Below, piece by piece: positions 1 to 5,305 of a stretch of DNA of 5,305 nucleotides. The position numbers and the translations under genes were made by a program. The stretch comes from Alphaproteobacteria bacterium (lineage in GTDB: Bacteria > Pseudomonadota > Alphaproteobacteria > Puniceispirillales > Puniceispirillaceae): the NCBI GenBank assembly GCA_011524805.1, contig WTJO01000120.1, forward strand, positions 1-5,305, read 5' to 3'. The notes below the pieces were generated by a model. It did no database searches. It was given only the letters and a program-made list of their open reading frames with translations, and was not told the origin of the DNA. Each line of letters starts with the position of its first letter. Within the stretch, counting starts at the first letter, position 1.

Positions 1-2
1 GA

Positions 3-158
3 ACATCGCTGGTAATTGCCCACCGTCTGTCAACTGTTCAGGATGCAGACCTGATTGTCGTGATGGATAATGGCAGTGTGCTGGCTACTGGCACGCATGA
101 GCAATTACTGGCGGATAACCCTGTCTATCAGGCATTGGCAATGCGCCAATTTTCCTGA
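3..158 (+). CDS. ABC transporter ATP-binding protein, C-terminal fragment
   Basis: This is the last 51 codons plus TGA of a gene that enters from the left edge. The fragment opens with TSLVIAHRLSTV, the H-loop (switch) region of an ABC ATPase, with the histidine at fragment residue 7. It continues with the usual DADLIVVMDNGSVLATGTHEQL tail, split here as DADLIVVMDN then GSVLATGTHEQL. This ending, and a stop soon after a VYQALAMRQF-like helix, is typical of ABCB/MsbA-type exporters with the ATPase fused behind the membrane domain. That fusion is inferred, because the Walker A, Walker B and signature motifs and any membrane segments lie outside the window. Substrate cannot be judged. It converges on the minus-strand block, 50 nt from the stop of the unknown protein. 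Confidence 0.93.
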   Translation, partial: TSLVIAHRLSTVQDADLIVVMDNGSVLATGTHEQLLADNPVYQALAMRQFS

Positions 159-208
159 TGCCTGACAGCTAACACGCCCGATAGTCATCAGGCTGCAACG
201 TGAAATTA

Positions 209-853
209 CTACCTGTTCTGGAGTGCAACAAGCAGTGACTGTATATCCGGAGTACTGTCAGATGTGCCAGCAAAGACGCCATCAACGCAACGCGCGCAGT
301 TGTCTTTCTGGCTAAATGCTGCTGCAAAGGTTCCATGAAAATCTAGTATCTGGTCATCATCTGTCAGAACAGCGTTTCCGTAAGTTATTAATATCGGACT
401 TTTCAACGCTGGCACTGGCGCAATCTCCATGGACAGATTCAATGAAGCAGCGCTATCCTGACTGGTGAGGTTAATCTGGATGTTATCTTCCTGTGATGTC
501 CAGCTTAACTGGCCTGCAAGGGCCGCGTGTCTCATATTAATATCCAGACATGAGCAATCTATCACAGCAGAAATATCCATAGCGATAGGCAGTAATCTAT
601 CGGTGCTGATATTGCCGTGAAGGTGATAATAAATCTCAGAATCAAATAGCTGAAGATATGATTCTTTTCCTATATCTGCTGAAAGTGGCGGAGATATATT
701 GAGCTGAGTGACGATATGTTGCGGCGACACCTGAATATGGCTTGCAAATACATCAACATCAACAGGTGTAGTCAGTAGGTGGGTGTTGCTGTTTTTGGGC
801 AGATGCGAGAATCCGTCAAATGACGCCAGCATATCATGAGCGGGCAGCATCAT
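209..853 (-). CDS. Unrecognised protein, probably exported; N-terminus uncertain
   Basis: I do not recognise a family. The 214 residues from the first ATG (853) look soluble and strand-rich, with alternating polar and hydrophobic residues and no membrane segment. There are two close cysteine pairs, C100/C102 (DCSC) and C186/C189 (CARC), which could be disulfides in the periplasm or metal ligands. ATG 853 has no good ribosome binding site and is probably not the true start. The same frame stays open for another 39 codons, to 970, and that stretch (for example AEFDLNHAIPVLQ) reads like ordinary protein. A hydrophobic signal-peptide-like segment lies just upstream in another frame (see the 850-1035 entry). 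The gene lies directly downstream of the OmpA-domain gene on the same strand, so co-transcription is likely. A role with the channel/OmpA pair is only a guess from position. The alphaproteobacterial DUF2125 group came to mind, but I could not match its motifs. Confidence 0.6.
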   Translation of the reverse strand: MMLPAHDMLASFDGFSHLPKNSNTHLLTTPVDVDVFASHIQVSPQHIVTQLNISPPLSADIGKESYLQLFDSEIYYHLHGNISTDRLLPIAMDISAVIDCSCLDINMRHAALAGQLSWTSQEDNIQINLTSQDSAASLNLSMEIAPVPALKSPILITYGNAVLTDDDQILDFHGTFAAAFSQKDNCARCVDGVFAGTSDSTPDIQSLLVALQNR

Positions 854-1035
854 ATTGTTCTGATGTTTATGCCCAGATTTGGCAGAGGGTTCCGGTATCT
901 CAAAATGACTGGCTTGTAATACGGGTATGGCGTGATTGAGATCAAACTCTGCCCGGAAGCACCGGAAACATCATAATTGTAAAACATAATGCAAAGTGAA
1001 TGAAGGCAAGCAATCCATTTTTGCTTGCCCTCCAT
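850..1035 (-). other. Disrupted N-terminal region of the unknown protein, or a separate 61-aa ORF
   Basis: Three frames compete here. (1) ATG 1035, 2 nt after the TAG of the OmpA gene, opens a 61-codon ORF whose TGA (852-850) overlaps ATG 853 as ATGA. Its product has no clear domain. (2) A second frame, enterable only by TTG 1013, gives LLAFIHFALCFTIMMFPVLP, a convincing signal-peptide core, then stops with TGA at 944-942. (3) The frame of the 853 ORF has ATG 1018, well placed 9 nt after GGAGGG (1033-1028), but meets TGA at 973-971 after 15 codons. Frames 2 and 3 are both open over 970-945. One fewer G in the GGG run (plus-strand CCC at 952-954) would join the signal peptide to AEFDLNHAIP. 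One fewer A in the A5 run (1022-1018) would also link ATG 1035 to it, giving MEGKQNGLLAFIHF. I favour a broken or mis-sequenced N-terminus over a separate gene. Confidence 0.45.
1028..1033 (-). promoter_or_regulatory. Strong Shine-Dalgarno sequence GGAGGG
   Basis: GGAGGG on the minus strand begins 4 nt after the TAG of the OmpA gene. It lies 9 nt before ATG 1018 and 14 nt before TTG 1013, and it falls inside the ORF that starts at ATG 1035. It is the best ribosome binding site near this junction. It therefore argues that translation of the unknown protein once began near 1018-1013, not at ATG 853. Confidence 0.45.
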
Positions 1036-1037
1036 CG

Positions 1038-2351
1038 CTATTCCGAACTCAGGCGCTGAGTGAGTTTTAACTCGATTCGCCTGTTTTTCTGCCTGTCTAG
1101 CTCTGTGTCTCCTTCCGAGACAGGCTGGAATTCTCCATAGCCTGCGGCTGACAGTCTTTGTGGTGGCACGCCCTGTTCAATCATCAGCCTGACGACTGAT
1201 AAGGCACGTTCTGTCGATAAATCCCAATTATCCTTATATTGCCCTGCGATAGGGATGTTGTCTGTATGGCCATCGACCTGAAGCAGCCATGGAATATCGG
1301 CTGGAATGGTGGTGGTGATTTCAATCAGTGCCGTGGCTATCTGGCTGAGCTGTTGCTGACCTGCTTCGCCAATACTGGCCTGTCCGGGGGCAAATAATAC
1401 TTCTGACTGGAAAATAAACCTGTCGCCGACAATCTGCACATCTGATCTGTCTTTCAGCACCTCGCGGACACGCCCAAAAAATTCAGACCTGAAATTCTGT
1501 AATTCCTGAACCTTGTTTGCCAGCGCATTATTCAGCTCTTTGCCAAGATTGGCTATAGCAATTTTATCTTTGATAGCTTCTTTTTTCTTGTCATCCAGCA
1601 ATCCGCGGAGCCTGGTCAGTTCGGCCTGCAATGTCTGCATGGCGGTGGTCAACTCATCTACCTCACGTTTGGCATTTGCTGTCAGATTTTTCTCTTCTGT
1701 CAGCTTCTGGCTGGTGGTATCGATTGTGCGGTTCGCATCAGCAAGCCTGTTTTCCAGCTCGGCGAGCCGTGCCTGCTGTGACGAGATTGTCTCAATTGCC
1801 TGCGCAAGCTGGTCTTCAGATATTTCCAGCTTGTCTGATAATGCCTGATTATCGGCCGTGCGTGATGCCAGCGCCTGTTCCAGATTTGCGTTAGCACGTG
1901 TCGTGTCAGAAAGCTGTGACTGCAGGGTTTCAGATTGCTGGCGTGATAGCCCAAGCTGCGCAGTGACAGCCGCTAGCTGTTCTGCAAGACTGTTATTTTG
2001 CGTGTTTGCGTCATCAAGGGCAGTTCTGGCTTTCGCCAGTTCATCCTGTGTTGAAGAGAGTAATTGCTGGGTGTTGGCAAGTTGGCTTTGCGTCCGTGAC
2101 AGGTCAGCCGATAGCGCAAGGCTGGCATCTCGTTCCAGAGATAGCAGCTCGCCAAGCATGGATAATTCACGGCGTAATTCGGACAGGCTAGCATCCTGAC
2201 CAGATAGGCGATAGGCAAGATTGGCCTGTATCAGCACAAAGACCATCAGCACAAATACAAATACCATCAACAGGCTGGCCAGCGCATCCACAAAGCCGGG
2301 CCAGGTGAAATCACCCGGTCTGTTTCTGTTGCCTAAGCGTGAGAGCGCCAT
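1038..2351 (-). CDS. MotB/OmpA-type peptidoglycan-binding protein with long coiled coil
   Basis: This 437-aa protein has three parts. A short N-terminus with a WPGFVDALASLL segment leads into one membrane helix (about residues 20-43). A long Ala/Gln/Leu/Ser-rich coiled coil follows (about 50-290). The C-terminal OmpA-like domain (about 312-433) contains VDGHTDN (359-365), NWDLSTERA (375-383), a GYGEFQPV stretch and NRRIEL (423-428). In OmpA/MotB/Pal proteins these conserved Asp and Arg residues bind the diaminopimelate of peptidoglycan. Asp22 at the start of the helix matches in place the proton-carrying Asp of MotB, TolR and ExbD. The protein is probably the moving or anchoring partner of the channel subunit encoded 40 nt upstream, with the coil and OmpA domain in the periplasm. 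The ATG is supported by AAGGA at 2363-2359, 7 nt away. It is not flagellar MotB, since no flagellar genes are nearby and the coil is much longer. The cargo or purpose of the machine is unknown. Confidence 0.9.
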   Translation of the reverse strand: MALSRLGNRNRPGDFTWPGFVDALASLLMVFVFVLMVFVLIQANLAYRLSGQDASLSELRRELSMLGELLSLERDASLALSADLSRTQSQLANTQQLLSSTQDELAKARTALDDANTQNNSLAEQLAAVTAQLGLSRQQSETLQSQLSDTTRANANLEQALASRTADNQALSDKLEISEDQLAQAIETISSQQARLAELENRLADANRTIDTTSQKLTEEKNLTANAKREVDELTTAMQTLQAELTRLRGLLDDKKKEAIKDKIAIANLGKELNNALANKVQELQNFRSEFFGRVREVLKDRSDVQIVGDRFIFQSEVLFAPGQASIGEAGQQQLSQIATALIEITTTIPADIPWLLQVDGHTDNIPIAGQYKDNWDLSTERALSVVRLMIEQGVPPQRLSAAGYGEFQPVSEGDTELDRQKNRRIELKLTQRLSSE

Positions 2352-2358
2352 CTCGCTT

Positions 2359-2363
2359 TCCTT
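2359..2363 (-). promoter_or_regulatory. Ribosome binding site of the OmpA-domain gene
   Basis: AAGGA, within an AAAAGGAAAG stretch, lies 7 nt before ATG 2351 in the 40-nt gap after the channel gene. It fixes the start just ahead of the membrane helix. The short gap without a terminator supports one transcript for the pair. Confidence 0.6.
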
Positions 2364-2391
2364 TTATAATCTGCCTGTTATTTCAGCCCTG

Positions 2392-3432
2392 TTATTTTTT
2401 CGTAGCCAGTTTGACCATAGCAGAGGATAATGCTTTCAATTCGGCACTTATGCTAGCATGTTGCTGTTTTGACTGCGTCTCCAAAGACTGCTGCAGCATT
2501 TCAAGTCTGGTTGTAAGCTGGGCAAGCTGGTCTGTCAGCCGTGCCTCTCGTGCCATATTCTCATTCATTACAGCAAGCTGGCTATTTAGCTGTGCAAGCT
2601 GGCTATGATGGCTTGCCCGCCCTGATTCTGCCTGCTCGATAGCACGTGACAGCGAGATCATGGCGCGTGCGCCTTCTTCGCTCAGCCCCTGTGCCAGCGC
2701 CTGATTTCCAGTCCCTGTGCCAGCAGAATCACCAAAACGCGCAAAGGCAGATAGCCAGTCTTCGACTTCGTTGAAAAATCTGCCCATGGCCTGACCAAGC
2801 TGCAAATCAAGAAATCCAAGAACAAGGCTTGCACCCAGACCAAATAGAGAAGATGAAAAGGCAGTCGCCATGCCAGATAGAGGCGCATCAAGCCCTTCGC
2901 GAAGCTGGCTCATCAGCTGGTCAAAATCTAGACTGGTCATATCCAGCCCGCCCACAACCGCGCTTACTGACCCGATGGTCTGAAGCAGTCCCCAGAAGGT
3001 GCCAAGCAGTCCCAGAAAGACCAGTAATCCAATAAAATAGCGCGATATTTCACGCCCTTCATCTAGCCGTGCAGCCACCCCGTCAAGCACAGAGCGCAAA
3101 GATAGCGCAGATAAATGCTGTTCTTCATGTGAGGCAGACAGCATGGCATGAACCGTTGCCAGCAATACAGGGCGTGGGGCAGACCGGCTTAGCGTATGGG
3201 TTGATTTCACTGTATTTAGCCAGCGCGCTTCTGGTACCAGCCGCAAGGTCTGGCGGAAAATAAACGCCACCCCGATAAGCGCAGTTGCGATAATCACGCC
3301 ATTCAGAACAGCATTTCCCATAAAGGCAGAAGCCAGAGGCTGATAAAGAAGGGCAAGAATCCCGAAGGTAACCAGTAAAATAATGACCATTCTCAGCAGA
3401 TAGCGCTTTGGGTCTGTCATCTGTGTTTTCAT
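2392..3432 (-). CDS. MotA/TolQ/ExbB-family proton channel subunit
   Basis: This 346-aa inner-membrane protein has four predicted helices at about 11-30, 42-60, 132-155 and 186-208. The third carries LGLLGTFWGLLQTIGSV and the fourth LSGMATAFSSSLFGLGASL. These two segments are the signature of the MotA/TolQ/ExbB fold, in which they line the ion path around the partner's single helix. A cytoplasmic stretch of about 70 residues separates helices 2 and 3. The C-terminal third (about 255-340) is a Gln/Leu-rich coiled coil with tandem heptads. Family knowledge predicts a pentamer around two copies of the partner, here the OmpA-domain protein encoded next. The start at ATG 3432 is supported by GGGGGA (3444-3439), 6 nt away. 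ATG 3420 is a weaker alternative. The protein is longer than typical TolQ or ExbB (about 230-240 aa) because of the coil. Its function is probably envelope-related but unassigned. Generic names such as ExbB or MotA should not be read as iron uptake or motility. Confidence 0.9.
   Translation of the reverse strand: MKTQMTDPKRYLLRMVIILLVTFGILALLYQPLASAFMGNAVLNGVIIATALIGVAFIFRQTLRLVPEARWLNTVKSTHTLSRSAPRPVLLATVHAMLSASHEEQHLSALSLRSVLDGVAARLDEGREISRYFIGLLVFLGLLGTFWGLLQTIGSVSAVVGGLDMTSLDFDQLMSQLREGLDAPLSGMATAFSSSLFGLGASLVLGFLDLQLGQAMGRFFNEVEDWLSAFARFGDSAGTGTGNQALAQGLSEEGARAMISLSRAIEQAESGRASHHSQLAQLNSQLAVMNENMAREARLTDQLAQLTTRLEMLQQSLETQSKQQHASISAELKALSSAMVKLATKK
2573..2606 (-). repeat. 13-bp direct repeat within the coiled-coil coding region
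   Basis: GCAAGCTGGCTAT on the plus strand occurs at 2573-2585 and again at 2594-2606, a 21-nt period. In the channel gene this equals seven codons and encodes successive heptads, SQLAQLN then SQLAVMN (about residues 277-290). The repeat is explained by coiled-coil periodicity, probably through local duplication, and not by a regulatory site. Confidence 0.7.
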
Positions 3433-3438
3433 CGTCTA

Positions 3439-3444
3439 TCCCCC
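3439..3444 (-). promoter_or_regulatory. Ribosome binding site of the channel gene
   Basis: GGGGGA on the minus strand sits 6 nt before ATG 3432 and selects that start over the in-frame ATG at 3420. Confidence 0.55.
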
Positions 3445-3552
3445 ATGCAACTTACTGTCATAATCATGCGCTATCGCCGTATCGCGCGTGCCAGATCTCC
3501 ATATTTCGCCAGCCCTGTATGCTGGTGTCGATATCATCTGAGCCCGACACTG

Positions 3553-3573
3553 CATGCTATAGCTTCCATGCTA
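3553..3573 (-). repeat. Direct repeat TAGCATG-N7-TAGCATG
   Basis: Minus-strand TAGCATG occurs at 3573-3567 and 3559-3553, a 14-nt period, in non-coding DNA. The copies flank and overlap the candidate -10 element, where an operator could sit. No known regulator is assigned. Confidence 0.3.
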
Positions 3574-3585
3574 AGGCCAGCACAA
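3556..3585 (-). promoter_or_regulatory. Candidate promoter for the channel/OmpA genes
   Basis: On the minus strand, TTGTGC (3585-3580) and TATAGC (3561-3556) are separated by 18 nt, each matching four of six bases of the housekeeping sigma consensus. The site lies about 120 nt before ATG 3432. Such matches arise by chance, and alternatives exist, such as TTGAAA at 3617-3612, so this is tentative. Confidence 0.2.
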
Positions 3586-3664
3586 AACTATGGCAAGAGT
3601 GTGAACATTTTTTTCAAATTTATATAGCCGGTGGATATAGTTAGGGGCTATCAGACTGACAAGA

Positions 3665-4471
3665 TCAGTCCTTGGCAGAGCGTAGTAATTTCAGCAATGG
3701 CATATGCAGTGCCGAATTGGCGGCAACCACATCACCTGATTTCAGCATCAGATCACGCGATGAGAAATCAGATACAAAGCCGCCAGCCTCTTTCACCAGC
3801 AGAATACCTGCGGCGATATCCCATATTTTCAGGCCGCGTTCCCAGTAGCCATCATATCGGCCTGCCGCTACAAAAGCCAGATCAAGCGATGCTGCACCAA
3901 AACGCCTGACCCCTGATGAGGCCTGCATTACGGCATTTAATTCTCTCAAAAATAATGCATCGCTTTCTGGTGTACCGCGCTCAAGAAAGGGTATCCCCGT
4001 CGAAAATAGACCATCAGCCATCTTGCGGCGGCCAGAGGCGCGTATTCGTCTGTTATTCAGAAAAGCGCCCTGTCCTGCTTCTGCAAAGTAAAATTCATTC
4101 CGGCAGGGATCATAAATTGACCCTGCTATCAGCCTGTCTGCTTTCATTACGGCAATGGAAATGGCAAAATGCGGTATGCCATGCAGAAAATTTGTGGTGC
4201 CATCTATCGGGTCGATAATCCAGACAGGCGCATCTTCATCGCCGGCAACCTGACCGCCTTCTTCCATGATAAAGCCCCATCCGGGACGCGCTTTTTCCAG
4301 CTCTTCACGCAAAACACGCTCGGCTGTTATGTCTGCCTGTGATACAAAATCTGCAGCGCCTTTGCGGCTTACCTGCAAATTTTCAACTTCGCCAAAATCG
4401 CGCATCATCCGTCTGGACGCTGCTAGTGACGCTTTATTCATTACAGAAATGAGTGCTGAACGAGAAGCCAT
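3665..4471 (-). CDS. suhB: Inositol monophosphatase family protein (SuhB type)
   Basis: This 268-aa protein has the normal length for the family. These Mg-dependent, Li-sensitive enzymes hydrolyse myo-inositol phosphates or related sugar phosphates in the cytoplasm. The metal-site motifs are intact: Glu70/Glu71 in FIMEEGG, DPIDGTTNF at 87-95 (metal-binding Asp87 and Asp90), and WDIAAG at 217-222 with Asp218. The N-terminus (ENLQVSRKGAADFVSQAD, about 30-47) is typical of bacterial SuhB-like members. The start at ATG 4471 is 10 nt after the efp stop. The nearest good ribosome binding site, AAGGA at 4490-4486, lies inside the last efp codons and 14 nt away, so expression may depend on translation arriving from efp. 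In E. coli, SuhB also acts in rRNA transcription complexes. Whether this protein does is unknown, so the symbol denotes the family rather than a proven function. Confidence 0.92.
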   Translation of the reverse strand: MASRSALISVMNKASLAASRRMMRDFGEVENLQVSRKGAADFVSQADITAERVLREELEKARPGWGFIMEEGGQVAGDEDAPVWIIDPIDGTTNFLHGIPHFAISIAVMKADRLIAGSIYDPCRNEFYFAEAGQGAFLNNRRIRASGRRKMADGLFSTGIPFLERGTPESDALFLRELNAVMQASSGVRRFGAASLDLAFVAAGRYDGYWERGLKIWDIAAGILLVKEAGGFVSDFSSRDLMLKSGDVVAANSALHMPLLKLLRSAKD

Positions 4472-4481
4472 CTGCTGTTAT

Positions 4482-5048
4482 CTAGTCCTTTGCCCGTTCA
4501 ACATAGCTGGCATCTTCTGTCTTCACCACAATCCGCGTGCCGGCTTCAATATGCGGAGGCACCATAACCCGCACTCCATTATCAGCCATTGCCGGTTTGT
4601 AGGATGAAGAGGCTGTCTGGCCTTTTACAACTGCATCAGCTTCAACAACTGTCACAACTACCTGATCAGGCAGAGTCACGGAAATAGGCTCGCCTTCATG
4701 GCTTTGCAAGGTGACTGTCATGCCGTCCTGAAGAAAGGCTGATTGCTCGCCAACCATATCGGCATTAATGGCAATTTGCTCAAAGGTTTCGGAATGCATG
4801 AAAATCAGATTCTCGCCTTCTTCATACAGATAGGTGCAATCTGCTTCATCCAGAATAACACGTTCTACAGACTCGGTGGCTCTGAACCGTTCGTTCAGCT
4901 TGGTGCCATCTCTGATATCACGCAGTTCTATCTGGGCAAACGCACCGCCTTTGCCCGGTTTGACATGGCTTGTTTTAACAGCGACCCAAAGCCGTGATTT
5001 ATGTTCAATCACATTGCCCGGACGAATAGCATTTCCATTTAATTTCAT
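4482..5048 (-). CDS. efp: Translation elongation factor P
   Basis: EF-P binds stalled ribosomes between the P and E sites and helps them form peptide bonds at consecutive prolines. The 188-aa length is standard. Domain I carries the loop KPGKGGAF, with Lys33 at the position modified in many bacteria (Lys34 in E. coli, beta-lysylated by EpmA). The modifying enzyme is not in the window. Domain III contains the family signature at residues 151-170: Lys151, Ala153, Gly158, Val161, Val163-Pro164, Ile167 and Gly170 all match. The start at ATG 5048 is preceded by AGGGAG (5064-5059) at 10 nt, and overlaps the stop of an upstream 33-codon ORF as ATGA. The suhB-type gene follows after 10 nt, so the two are probably transcribed together. 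Confidence 0.97.
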   Translation of the reverse strand: MKLNGNAIRPGNVIEHKSRLWVAVKTSHVKPGKGGAFAQIELRDIRDGTKLNERFRATESVERVILDEADCTYLYEEGENLIFMHSETFEQIAINADMVGEQSAFLQDGMTVTLQSHEGEPISVTLPDQVVVTVVEADAVVKGQTASSSYKPAMADNGVRVMVPPHIEAGTRIVVKTEDASYVERAKD

Positions 5049-5146
5049 CTGTCTGTGGCTCCCTGGCTGACCTGTGCATATGGTGTTTCGGCATCTGCGC
5101 TGTCTTCATGCCGCAGATTATGGCAAAGGTCAATCATTTCAGGCAT
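5045..5146 (-). CDS. Candidate 33-aa small protein coupled to efp
   Basis: Between the gap and efp genes an ORF starts at ATG 5146 (MPEMIDLCHNLRHEDS...) and ends at TGA 5047-5045, overlapping the efp ATG in an ATGA arrangement typical of translational coupling. The product is acidic and polar, with no membrane segment. It begins 25 nt after the gap stop. Against it, there is no good ribosome binding site before ATG 5146 or the internal ATG 5137, and a TAA stands two codons upstream, so it cannot be longer. The efp gene also has its own ribosome binding site inside this ORF. It could be a leader peptide, a small protein, a gene remnant or chance. I recognise no family. Confidence 0.33.
   Translation of the reverse strand: MPEMIDLCHNLRHEDSADAETPYAQVSQGATDR
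5059..5064 (-). promoter_or_regulatory. Ribosome binding site of efp
   Basis: AGGGAG on the minus strand lies 10 nt before ATG 5048, supporting that start. It falls within the 33-codon candidate ORF. Confidence 0.5.
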
Positions 5147-5171
5147 TGTTTACAGGCTTAAAGGCTAAACC

Positions 5172-5305
5172 CTAGAGGCTGTTCATATAGATAGCTGTGT
5201 CGAGCATTCTGTTTGCAAAGCCCCATTCATTGTCGTACCAGCCCATAATCCGCACAAATTTTTCTTCCTGAACCTGTGTCTGGGTCAGATCGGCAACACA
5301 TGAAT
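5172..5305 (-). CDS. gap: Glyceraldehyde-3-phosphate dehydrogenase, C-terminal fragment
   Basis: The last 43 codons plus TAG (5174-5172) are present. The gene runs off the right edge, and two leftover bases at 5304-5305 belong to the next codon. The fragment contains VRIMGWYDNEWGFANRMLDT, the highly conserved C-terminal motif of type I GAPDH. In this motif the WYDNEWG core includes the Asn that contacts the NAD nicotinamide. The enzyme oxidises glyceraldehyde 3-phosphate to 1,3-bisphosphoglycerate in glycolysis, or runs the reverse in gluconeogenesis. The catalytic Cys and the Rossmann domain lie outside the window. No hairpin terminator is visible after the stop, so read-through toward efp is possible. 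Confidence 0.95.
   Translation of the reverse strand, partial: SCVADLTQTQVQEEKFVRIMGWYDNEWGFANRMLDTAIYMNSL

Larger units (their letters stand above)
3433..3664. other. 232-nt intergenic region between the suhB-type and channel genes
   Basis: This is the longest non-coding stretch in the window. I find no RNA gene and no strong terminator for the suhB-type gene. It contains a run of seven T residues (3608-3614), a possible minus-strand promoter at 3556-3585 and a short direct repeat over that promoter. It also holds the ribosome binding site of the channel gene. Its length, against 10-40 nt elsewhere in the block, suggests the channel/OmpA pair has its own promoter. Confidence 0.5.

Noticed and set aside
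154..192. Hairpin between the ABC gene and the unknown gene (CCTGATG / CATCAGG) as a terminator
   Set aside because: The stem is only 7 bp with a 25-nt loop and no T run on either strand. It also starts inside the ABC coding end.
971..973. In-frame TGA in the unknown gene as selenocysteine or read-through
   Set aside because: The residues before the TGA in that frame do not resemble a signal peptide or domain, and no stem-loop of selenocysteine type is evident. A frame break explains the layout better.
1513..2199. Long plus-strand ORFs opposite the coiled-coil gene
   Set aside because: They are Ser/Ala/Cys-rich antisense shadows of the repetitive coiled-coil codons, without ribosome binding sites or recognisable domains.
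1038..3432. Zorya anti-phage system (ZorA/ZorB core)
   Set aside because: The pair has the same general architecture as ZorAB, but no ZorC, ZorD, ZorE or ZorF gene is present on the flanks seen here, and the neighbours are housekeeping genes in an order I recall from alphaproteobacteria. The 214-aa downstream protein has no helicase or nuclease motif.
3408..3644. Plus-strand ORFs across the 232-nt spacer
   Set aside because: They overlap the channel start or the spacer, have no good ribosome binding site and show no domain character, so chance is the simplest explanation.
3624..3651. Hairpin after the suhB-type gene (ATAGCC / GGCTAT) as a terminator
   Set aside because: Six base pairs with a 16-nt loop, followed on the minus strand by A-rich rather than T-rich sequence, do not make an intrinsic terminator.

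Overview
The window looks like a chromosomal housekeeping segment from an alphaproteobacterium. The evidence is the run of genes on the minus strand, read from the right-hand end leftward: the GAPDH 3' end, elongation factor P (efp), an inositol-monophosphatase-family protein (suhB type), a MotA/TolQ/ExbB-type proton channel subunit, and a MotB/OmpA-type peptidoglycan-binding partner. From memory, the order efp, inositol phosphatase, ExbB-like and OmpA-like recurs in alphaproteobacteria. Base composition is moderate by eye. A marine lineage such as SAR116 would fit, but the sequence alone does not settle this.

Layout. Positions 3-158 (+) hold the last 51 codons of an ABC exporter ATPase. It meets the minus-strand block tail to tail, with a 50-nt gap and no convincing terminator. 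Positions 209-853 (-) hold an unrecognised protein of at least 214 aa. Its reading frame stays open to 970, and its apparent N-terminus (850-1035) is spread over other frames, which looks like a frame disruption. Positions 1038-2351 (-) encode the 437-aa membrane-anchored coiled-coil/OmpA protein, and 2392-3432 (-) the 346-aa four-helix channel subunit. A 232-nt non-coding stretch (3433-3664) follows, with a possible promoter and a short direct repeat. Then come suhB-type (3665-4471), efp (4482-5048), a candidate 33-codon ORF (5045-5146) whose stop overlaps the efp start as ATGA, and the gap 3' end (5172 to the window edge).

How the genes work together. The channel subunit and the OmpA protein should form one inner-membrane machine driven by ion flow (inference from the MotAB, TolQR, ExbBD and ZorAB families). 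Its periplasmic coiled coil would reach toward peptidoglycan through the OmpA domain. The unknown protein lies 2 nt beyond the OmpA gene and may be co-expressed with it. efp and suhB are separated by 10 nt and probably share a transcript.

I do not see a complete novel system. The points most worth following are the broken N-terminus of the unknown protein, the ATGA-coupled small ORF before efp, and the function of the stator-like pair, which resembles the ZorAB core of Zorya defence but has only housekeeping genes around it.
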